This document shows positions 21,980 to 29,888 of a stretch of DNA of 29,888 bases, in pieces. The notes beneath the pieces were generated by a model. That model saw only the letters and a list, made by a program, of their open reading frames with translations, did not search any database and was not told the origin of the DNA. The DNA is from Cruorifilaria tuberocauda. Taxonomy: Eukaryota; Nematoda; Chromadorea; Rhabditida; Onchocercidae. The DNA lies in contig JABVXU010000632.1 in NCBI GenBank assembly GCA_013365365.1, positions 1-29,888 of the forward strand. The letters are read 5' to 3'. The position numbers were made by a program, and so were the translations under genes. How positions within the stretch are numbered: position 1 is the first letter of the stretch; each line of letters starts with the position of its first letter.

Positions 21980-22385
21980 TTGAGGAAACATTGTACTACT
22001 GATTGAATTGAATTGTTGACAAAGTTTGACGAGTGACCAACAAATAGAAAGATGGTCACTCTAGATTTCTTCATATCACACAAAATGATTCATTTAAATA
22101 ATGTTTGTCTCTGAATGACTAATAAAAGAGTTTTGTTAACTTAGTTGAATTGAGCTAAACTAAACTGAATTCAGGTTGACAGACTCCAATTCGTTATTGT
22201 TTGTTATTGTTGTCTGAATAAACTGACCCATCCAATAACTATTTTCACCTTCCACTACACCTTTCCAAATAATTCCCATTATATTATCACACGGCCATTT
22301 TGTTGATTTTAGTGATCATTGGATTTATTTTGCAAAAAGATACAAATGAAATTATTCCTCGAAATAATTCATTTCGTACATACTT
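21980..22385. other. Upstream region of the ShK gene
   Basis: This is the presumed promoter region of the - strand ShK gene. It is somewhat less A/T-rich than its surroundings (around 22180-22290) and contains short direct repeats (ttgttattg near 22195-22210). No TATA element or known binding site can be claimed. Confidence 0.3.
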
Positions 22386-22388
22386 ACA

Positions 22389-22443
22389 GTACTGTAATGT
22401 ACCGTACTGTAATGTACCGTACTCTAATGTACTGTACTGTAAA
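22389..22443. repeat. 15-bp tandem repeat with palindromic units, three and a half copies
   Basis: The unit tactgtaatgtaccg starts at 22390 and 22405, with a variant (tactctaatgtactg) at 22420 and a partial unit at 22435. Each contains GTAC-centred dyads such as TACAGTACTGTA, so neighbouring units can pair as hairpins. The period is a multiple of three, which keeps an open frame across it by chance. Confidence 0.85.
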
Positions 22444-24075
22444 AAAATTAACAGTTTCATTTTTTCTGTCTAAATTCTTATCTATCATTTATATATATTT
22501 TTTTTTAATTTTAAACCTTAAATGGCTCATAAAATGATTATAAGTTATGAATTGAGGAAATAAAAATTTTGCACTTTTTCTATTGAAATTTTAGAATTTC
22601 AATAGCTTTTATATTCAACCATTATTCATTTCATATATTCAATTCATATATATTGAAATTCACATATAGTTTATATTTCATATATTTATGCCTACAATCA
22701 ATCAATTCCATCACTTCCATTTCGAATTATAAGTTATAAGAATTAAAAAATAAATTCTTTATGATAATTAGTTAATTATGTTAATTATTTACCGAAGGAC
22801 AAATATAAATGAAATATAAATGATTATTTTAATGATAATTGTTTTATTATAAAAAATATAAATGGAAAAGTATTTTTTTTATTCGCTCGATTTCATTGCT
22901 GGACTGGAATTTTCAACTTCAAGAAATAGAATTAGAAATTATTAGTAACTTGACCTTTACCTGTTGACCTTTGAACGTATTATCAGTAGATAACATCCAT
23001 AAAAATATAATTGTTATGTGCTTTTCATTTCACTTTTTCCATTCTTTCAATTTCAGCTTTGATTTCCATTCCAATATTGAAATTGCAATTAAGTTTTATT
23101 GAAATTAGAAAACAACAAATTGTTTACAACAACAAGTCAATTTGGATTGAAAAAAATGAAATTTCATTTACATCTTCATTAATACTTTATTTTTGTTATT
23201 CGTTATATAATTATAAAAGTTTAATTTTTTAGATTAACATTTGGTTTTAGGTAATTATGGTTTTCGTTTACAATCTATTATCGCAATAAACAACTATAAA
23301 TTATAGTTATTTTCGTGTTTCTCATGAAACTTTATAACGAGTAATATTTTTCATGTTTTTCATGTTCTCTTACTTATTCGTTTTATTTAATTAATAGTTA
23401 AGTAATTTTAGCTAAATTATAAAATTATTTCTTTAAATGTCATTGGTTGAATAAATTTTACTTACAGAATTTTAGTTGCTCCTAATTCTACTTGCTATTG
23501 TTTAATCTTTACCAAAAGAACTGTAATGTCAACTTTACAATACCGGCTTTATGTATATTACTGTTTAGCAATCTAACTAACTGACAAAATATTTGCTGTA
23601 AAATTTAATACTTTTACGTCCATCATATTTTACCTGTACTATCGAGTAAAATTAAAATAAAACAAAAAAGTATGTGGGATGATAAAGAAAGATAATTTTC
23701 CAGAAAGTTAAGTGATATTTTTTGAATGATTTAGGTTAATTAACACTGCGAATAATTATTATATTTCATTTAAACTAAATTTACCACAATAAAATTCATT
23801 ATCTTTTATTTTCAGGAAGTAAAAATCTTCAGGATAGTCTTTCGGATTCTATAATGCAGTAAGGACAACAATGATCGATATAAACCGGAATATGACTTTC
23901 AGGCGGATTTTTCGGATTTTACTATAATCTTGACTAAATGCTTTTACTAATTAATTAATTGTATCTTATTTTGATAGTTAATATAAATCAATTGAGTATT
24001 TTTTTTAATTATTAAAAATTTTATTCTGCTCGTTACTTTTTCATATTTGTTAATCATTCTACCTTTTTCTTATTA
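22444..24075. other. A/T-rich non-coding stretch, no firm gene
   Basis: Contains a perfect 8-bp inverted repeat with a 1-base loop at 23292-23308, a TGACC half-site cluster at 22951-22976, and a possible isolated terminal exon at 23816-23862 described among the findings. No exon chain could be built. Confidence 0.45.
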
Positions 24076-24076
24076 G

Positions 24077-24285
24077 GCACATTTATGATAAGAAGCATTT
24101 TATTTCATCATTAAAGTTATATTGTTAAATTGATAAGACAATTAATAAAGTAATTTTTAATAAATTTACTTTTCCATATTGCTTAATATTTATATGTTTA
24201 TTGAATACATTTATGATATGAAGCATTTTATCATTAAAATTATATTGCTAAACTGATAAGAACAATTAATGAAGTAATTGTTTCT
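24077..24285. repeat. Two-copy duplication, 129-bp offset
   Basis: The segment acatttatgataagaagcat... at 24079 recurs at 24208 as acatttatgatatgaagcat.... Both continue through attatattg(c/t)taaa, (c/t)tgataag and caattaat(a/g)aagtaatt. The copies differ by scattered substitutions and small indels. Confidence 0.8.
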
Positions 24286-25240
24286 TGTGGAATTTTAAAA
24301 CGATACTATTTTGTTTGTCATTCACTGTTGTAGAATGAAATTGTTAAGAAATTTTTTTTCTAATTTAAAATAAATGAGGAAATTGTTTCTTATTTTATCA
24401 TTAAAATCATTTTAACTTTTATTTTATCATTAAGCTTATATTATCAATTTTATCACTAAAACTTAAAATAGCATTTCATTGATAACATTTTCTCTTCTGC
24501 TTCGCTATAAAAATTATTCATAATTTTGTTGATATTTCAAATGAAGCGCAAATGTATTGAAAGCTTTTCAACAAGCATTATCATTATTAACATTCATTAT
24601 TAAAATATCTTTTTCAAATTAAATTTAACCATCGAAAAGCTTACTTCTTTTTTTACTGCTAGAAAAATTGAATTGTTAATTTCAACGAATAGCATCAGAA
24701 TTTAAATTTCGATTAAAAAACAATTTCATTCGATATTTTTTCTCTTCATTTTCCTATGGAAAACAAATGCTAGCAAGTAATAATAAGTTATTCTTGAGAA
24801 ACCTGAAATTACAATAACTGTAGAGAGATAATTATGAAGTAATGAAATTAAATAATTAAGCTTTTTTTTTTATTAAGCTAAATAGATTGTTTACAGGAAA
24901 AATTTTCTCAATGATTCAACATTTACAATGTTTCTTCTTGTATTTACCATACTCTCATCACAAAAACTATTTTAATCTAAAATATTTATCTTCGTTAAAT
25001 GTCTTTTTATCATTTAAAATAAATAAGGGAAAAAAAAGTCCACGAAAATTATTTCACTGAAATATCGCAAACGAATTTAATAATGAAATTTAATGAAAAT
25101 GAAAATTACGATGGAATGATTGAAATAAAATCTTTTTTCAAACTTTTAATAATTTCAAAATTTAAACAATACATTATTTTACTCTTTATTTGCCTGTTTA
25201 TTTGCTTCATACTTTAAATCATGCTTGAAATTAAGTTCTA
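24286..25240. other. A/T-rich non-coding stretch, no gene seen
   Basis: Apart from the short repeated TTTTATCATTAA phrases around 24390-24450, I see no gene or structured element. Confidence 0.5.
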
Positions 25241-25246
25241 GCTAAT

Positions 25247-25510
25247 AGTTTAGATTTAGCTGATTCATGAAGGACTAATCATATTCGAGTAATTTCATTG
25301 ACTTTGAACCTTATCTACTGACCCAAAAAGTATATAACGGTTTAGATTCAGCTGATTAGCAAAAGACTGATTATATTGAAGTAACTTCATTGACCTTATC
25401 CATTGACCCGAACAAGTAGATAACAGTTTGGATGTAGTTGATTTACAAAAGATTGATCATACTGAAGTAACTTCATTGACCTTGTCCGCTGACTCTAACA
25501 AGTAGATTAT
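25247..25510. repeat. Tandem repeat, about 86-92 bp unit, three copies
   Basis: Units start with agtttagatttagctgatt at 25247, ggtttagattcagctgatt at 25339 and agtttggatgtagttgatt at 25425. Each ends with a TGACC-containing segment and a (t)ag(t/a)ta(g/t)ataac-like phrase. Copies 2 and 3 are the most alike. The repeat stands out as less A/T-rich than its flanks. Confidence 0.88.
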
Positions 25511-28125
25511 GCGCTTAACGAAGTAATGATTTTAATTTCAGTTATGATTCGATCATTAAGAAATAATCAATCAAATCATGATTTATTATCAATCAATCAG
25601 ACGAATCATTTTCTAAACGTGAAATTTTTTTTTTTAATCACTAGATTGTTTTCATGATAACAAAATTGAGATAACAAAATTGAATGATCGTGAAAATTTT
25701 AATTCTTTGTTGAATGATTTTTTTTACTAATCAATTAAAAGCTATTTAAAATTTATTTCATTTATTGCAATTTGTTAATTTCACAAAAATTATTTCCGAT
25801 CAAATCAATAATTTAAAAATTAATCAATTAAAAATATTCAATACTGCTAAATAAACTGAATCATTGATTAATCTGAAAAGAAAACATTAAAATATTTTAT
25901 TACAAATATTGCAGTAAAATTCAGTATAATACAAAAATTCAATTACATTCTTTACATCCAAAAAAAAAAAAACAAAAAGATTTATTGGAAAATTTCAAAG
26001 ACAAAAAAAGAGAGGGAGAAAGAGAAATTTTCGAAATATTTTCAATTAATTTTTAATTTAAAAAAAGATATTAAAATTGGAATTACTAAAATGTTAAAAT
26101 CGAAAACCGAAAAAATAAATGATCCATTCAAAAAATTTACAACAATCACCTTTTCAGATATTTTTTTTCAATCGTTTTTTTTCCTTCCTTCCAGATAATT
26201 AAATACATGGAATTTAAAAATTCCAAATACTTTAAAAAGTAAAGTATTCGATTTTCTCAAGTATAAAAAGTCCTCGAAGGTGTATTCTCTCTTTTTAACT
26301 TTTGTTTTTCGTTTTTTTTTCTGTGCTATTTGAATTTTAAGTAAGAATACGAAAGTATTTCTTTAGCTATGATAAAAATATTCTCAAGTATTTTCTCTCA
26401 CTTCTTTTTTTTGAAATACCTAAGCTAAAAGAGAGGAAAAGAGAGAGAGAGAGAAGATTATCACGAATAATTCTTGCAATAATTTAATTTTTATAAAATG
26501 CATTTAGCACTCTTTTTTTAAAGTAAGAGAATCTGTTAATACAAAAAGTAAGAAGATGAATAATACATTTTCCTTATAATCTTCTTCGCATACTTTTTAT
26601 TTCAAGCAAACTCTAATTGAAATTTAAAAAGTAATAGCAATAAATTTTGAAAGTTTAAAATTTTTAAACAAGCACAGAATTACTTTAAAATTACTTAAGT
26701 ACTGATCAGAGAATACGCTAACTTTTACTTTATCAAATAATTTATAGCGAAAAAAGGTAAAGAAGTTGAAAATAATTTTAGGTAAAAGATTTTCAAGTAA
26801 AATGATTCATTCATTCATAGAGAAATAATATTTTTTTCAATTCCATTTCAACTTTTTAAATTAATAAAATTAAGAATTATTTTGATTTATATTTATTTGA
26901 AAGTAAGTATTTGATTAATTGTTAACAGTTAACGATTCCCTAAAATCATTTCGTACTTCTTTGCCTTTTTCGTCATCTGTTATTTGCAATGGTAATTACA
27001 AAACTTGTATTCGATACAGGTAAATACAGGTAAATACCTGTAATGGTAACAGACAGTGAAATATATACTTACTGGTAAATTAAACGCAGGAAAAAAGAAA
27101 TTACCTTATCCATTTCTGTGCTTAAATAATTTGAGAAAATAATGAAATTTTCGTTTAAGTTATGCAAAATTTCATAAAATTTCACATGCAGCATTAAACT
27201 TGCAGCATTTTGAAATGATAATACAAATATATAATACAATAATACAAATGGTGATACAATAATTGTATTTGGTCTATGATAACAAACAATAAAATATACT
27301 TATTAAAGTAAAGGTAAAAGTTACACAGTAAATATTATCAAATTTTTTAAAATATCAATCCATTTTTAAGCAAAGAAATTCACATGAAATAATACTAAAT
27401 ATTATTCATACTACAATAAATTATCACTGATTGCATTTCAAATAAATATTTTTAGTTTAATAAATATAATGATTTTATAAATTAGATTAAACAGATATGC
27501 TATTATATGGTAATTACTGTAGTATGAATATAGGATTGTTATAAATTAAACAAATGATTAAGCATAGCAATATTGATTGTTATTTTTTTTGTTAATATTC
27601 ATTAAACATTACTTTGATAAGATATGAAGGAGTAAACTAAACATTATCAGCATTATTTGTGTGATTATTATTTCAATTCAAGCATTATCAGAGTTGTAGT
27701 TGTAATTAAACTTGTGGATTCGTTCATATTTCATGAGAATAATATCAAAGAATCTTAATCATTTTTTCGTTTATCAGTTATTCACTGTGATATCTTCAAA
27801 TTGAACTGTGATTAAAATGGAATAGTAACAAAGTAAATACAAAAGTGTTACTGCTACAGATATACGTATCATGAATAGTTTCAGTATAAAACGTAAATTA
27901 TCAACCTCTATCATCCGTTATTTTATCATTTGTATGCTTGAAAAAGATGAATCATAAATACAGAAATGATTTATTGCAAAAGGAAAAGAATTTGATTTCT
28001 TTTAAAATTTGAAATTCAAAAAGCATTTCGAAAAGCTTCTTCAATATCATTTCAGCAAAATTTCCGTCATTCATTTATTCGTTTCACTTTCTATCTCATT
28101 CTTTATTGCTGTAAAAATTTTTGAT
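25511..28125. other. A/T-rich non-coding stretch, no gene seen
   Basis: Contains a perfect 9-bp inverted repeat with a 5-base loop at 26226-26248, the GA tract at 26433-26456, and a direct plus inverted ACAGGTA repeat at 27015-27042. No exon could be supported on either strand. Confidence 0.5.
27015..27042. repeat. Direct and inverted ACAGGTA repeats
   Basis: ACAGGTAAAT occurs twice in a row and is followed by TACCTGTA. The 18 bases at 27025-27042 form a perfect 8-bp inverted repeat with a 2-base centre. Confidence 0.75.
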
Positions 28126-28126
28126 T

Positions 28127-28350
28127 GTATGAATGAATATTTTTAAATTAAGCTAAAACAAAAGAAGGAGAAGGTTAAAGGTTAAAACTGGATAATGTAA
28201 ATGTTAGAAGGAAGCTGAAGCGAAAGTTGAAAAAAAAAGAATGATATTATGTTTCAAATACTTTTAAATTTTGCTAAATCAAATTAGAGAGGAGGTTAAA
28301 GGTTAAAATTGATTAATATAAATGTTAAAAAGAAAATAAAAGTAAAAAAA
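28127..28350. repeat. Two copies of a GGTTAAAGGTTAAA module
   Basis: Copy A (about 28127-28230) and copy B (about 28237-28350) share, in order, an AATGAATAT / AATGATATT start, a TTTTAAATT segment, GCTAAA, GGAGAAGGTTAAAGGTTAAAA / GGAGGTTAAAGGTTAAAA, and AATATAAATGTTA-like sequence, with A-runs between. A third copy lies 0.4 kb further on. Confidence 0.75.
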
Positions 28351-28382
28351 AAAAGTAAAAAAACGAAGGTAAGAATAAAATT

Positions 28383-28505
28383 AAATGGAGGTCAATTGGA
28401 CAGAAAGAGAGAGAGAGAGAGAAAAAAAAACAAAACATAAAGTAAAATGGAAATAAATTGGAGAGAGAGAGAGAGAGAGTAAAAGGTAAAGGGTAAAGAG
28501 TAAAA
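28383..28505. repeat. Duplicated GA microsatellite segment
   Basis: Two (GA)n tracts (28404-28420 and 28460-28479) are each preceded by AAATGGA...AATTGGA, so the microsatellite and its flank were duplicated together. The second runs into GGTAAAGGGTAAAGAGTAAAA. Confidence 0.75.
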
Positions 28506-28687
28506 TTAATTTGTCAAAAAAAACGAAATGATTATTTCACGTTATATGATCTGATCGTTTGCATCACGCATACGATCTCATCGTCTTATCGGTTTCGATT
28601 CTCGAGAAAGGAAAACGGAAAACTCGTTTATAGCCTCCTATCATTACCGTTTTTTTTTAATTTCATATTTTAATTTTAATTTTTTTT

Positions 28688-28780
28688 GTAATGAATGATA
28701 TTATATTTCAAATATTTCTAAAATTTAATTAAATCAAAAGATGAAGGAGGTTAAAGGTTAAAACTGAATGGATATGTGAT
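28688..28780. repeat. Third copy of the GGTTAAAGGTTAAA module
   Basis: Begins AATGAATGATATTATATTTCA, nearly as copy B, and contains GGAGGTTAAAGGTTAAAACTG. It lies in the same orientation as copies A and B, about 450 bp further on, with an unrelated G+C-richer patch (28545-28640) between. Confidence 0.75.
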
Positions 28781-29180
28781 GTTTTTCTCTCTCTATTGTT
28801 TATAAATTAGCAATGTTTCTTTTTTTTTCTCCTCATTCTTTAATTAATCTTTTCATTGATTTATCAATTTCCTCTTCTTATCATTTTCACTATCAAAAAG
28901 CTTCAATTCCCTACTATCACTTATTCCTTCAATATATATTTTTGATAAATTTAAGAGTAAAAATTTATTTTATAGTTTACTTAAATATCTTCCAGTTTTA
29001 TTTGATATTTTTATAATTTACAAAAAAAAATGCGGAAAATTTCTCACTTAAATTTTTTTCAGATATATTAATTTTTAAAAAAAGAACTTTTCAATTTCAT
29101 TTAATTATTAAACGAAACTGAAATTTTAAAGATGAAAAATTCTCAATCCTTTTTTATTTAGAAACCTTAACTGATAATTT
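28781..29180. other. A/T-rich non-coding stretch, no gene seen
   Basis: Only long T and A runs and low-complexity open frames; nothing recognisable. Confidence 0.5.
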
Positions 29181-29181
29181 T

Positions 29182-29207
29182 TTTAAATATTTTTAAAATA
29201 AAAACAT

Positions 29208-29244
<37 letters not shown>

Positions 29245-29460
29245 GACGCACACACACATACACGCATATGTACACGTACATACCTATGCACACATACACA
29301 CGCGTACACATACGTATACACACGTATTCATACGAGTACAAATATCTTTTTTTATTTAAGATCAACAATTGACATTTTTTTAAAATATAAACATGCACTA
29401 CGCACATTCACGTATATACATACGCATACACATACGTATGTACACGTATTCACATAAATA
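29182..29460. repeat. CA microsatellite and alternating purine-pyrimidine tract, duplicated
   Basis: (CA)n at 29208-29242 is followed by about 90 bp of CA, CG, TA and GT steps that alternate purine and pyrimidine. A second such block occupies 29391-29455. Both blocks are preceded by a similar lead (A/T run then AAACATGCA, at about 29203 and 29391), which points to a duplication about 190 bp apart. Confidence 0.85.
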
Positions 29461-29566
29461 TGAGTCTATTAATATAAATAATCTTTAGTTTACTCAATCA
29501 TTAAACCATTTATCTTATCTATTCTAAAAAATTCTCACGTTTAACAATAGATATCATGGAAAAGTG

Positions 29567-29888
29567 AATGATAATAGTAATAATAATGTATCGTATTGTT
29601 ACCTTACTTTATCTAATAATAGCAGTAAGAGTAATAGTATCATATTGTTACCTTACCTTATCTAATAATAGCAGTAAGAGTAATAGTAATGTATCATATT
29701 GTTACCTCATCTTATCTAATAATAGCAGTAAGAGTAATAGTATCATATTGTTACCTTACCTTATCTAATAATAGCAGCAAGAGTAATAGTATCATATTGT
29801 TACCTCATCTTATCTAATAATAGCAGTAAGAGTAATAGTATTATATTGTTACCTTACCTTATCTAATAATAGCAGCAAGAGTAATAGT
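29567..29888. repeat. 49-bp satellite array with alternating variants, open at the window end
   Basis: The anchor GTTACC occurs at 29598, 29647, 29701, 29750, 29799 and 29848. The steps are 49 except one of 54, where AATGT is inserted. Each unit carries cttatctaataatagcag and agagtaatagta. From the second unit on, two versions alternate: one with ACCTTACC and one with ACCTCATC. The array continues past the end of the window. Confidence 0.93.

Noticed and set aside
21861..21980. Amino-terminal extension of the ShK protein from a Met at 21980
   Set aside because: The extension is Phe/Ile-rich, is followed by an acceptor, and would bury a good signal peptide that starts at 21860.
22319..22537. 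72-codon open frame on the + strand
   Set aside because: Its centre is the 15-bp tandem repeat, whose period keeps frame by chance.
28590..28606. tRNA-like T-loop (GGTTTCGATTCTCGAG)
   Set aside because: It differs from the internal B-box consensus by an extra T and lacks a matching A box, anticodon arm and acceptor stem.
29183..29457. His-Thr and Cys-Val repeat open frames on opposite strands
   Set aside because: They are translations of the CA/TG microsatellite.
29567..29888. CRISPR-like regular repeat
   Set aside because: Units are contiguous with no unique spacers, and the genome is eukaryotic; it is a satellite.
1..29888. Telomeric repeats, spliced-leader RNA genes, transposase or reverse-transcriptase remnants
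   Set aside because: No TTAGGC array, no recognisable SL exon with its donor and Sm site, and no catalytic protein motifs were seen by eye on either strand.

Overview
The window looks like nuclear DNA from a nematode, probably a parasitic one. It is very A+T-rich (by eye about three quarters or more). It has short spliced exons with consensus TTTCAG-type acceptors, introns of about 90 to 1,200 nt, many simple repeats, and no bacterial-style gene packing. Two gene families fit this placement: a small two-immunoglobulin-domain membrane protein of the nematode ZIG type, and a secreted protein with three ShK six-cysteine domains, a family much expanded in nematodes. Genus and species cannot be fixed from the sequence; a spirurine or filarial worm would fit the composition and gene structure, but that is inference.

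Layout. Positions 1 to about 14.7 kb hold no gene I can support. The stretch is intergenic or a giant intron with A/T-rich sequence, CT and GA tracts, homopolymers and several small diverged tandem repeats. At 14.74-14.98 kb there is a possible exon pair encoding a membrane segment and a short tail (low confidence). The first firm gene runs on the + strand from 15168 to 18538: seven exons whose phases all agree, giving a 316-residue type I membrane protein with signal peptide, two Ig domains, one transmembrane helix and a short basic tail. A further small exon at 19314-19377 joins exon 6 in the right phase and may be an alternative 3' end.

The second firm gene is on the - strand, from 21860 down to 19916. 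Its five exons also agree in phase and give a 257-residue secreted protein: signal peptide, ShK domain, acidic linker, threonine-rich mucin-like stretch, then two more ShK domains that end at the stop codon. The two genes are convergent, with about 1.4 kb between their stop codons. Nothing ties them functionally beyond both entering the secretory pathway.

From about 22 kb to the end there is again no firm gene. This part holds tandem and dispersed repeats: a 15-bp palindromic repeat at 22.4 kb, a 129-bp-offset duplication at 24.1 kb, a roughly 90-bp triplicate at 25.25-25.5 kb rich in TGACC half-sites, a thrice-used module at 28.1-28.8 kb, a CA / alternating purine-pyrimidine tract at 29.2-29.46 kb, and a 49-bp satellite with two alternating variants running off the end. 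No tRNA, rRNA, spliced-leader RNA gene, transposase, reverse transcriptase or telomeric TTAGGC array was seen. All gene models come from reading splice signals and frames by hand, without transcripts or database searches.
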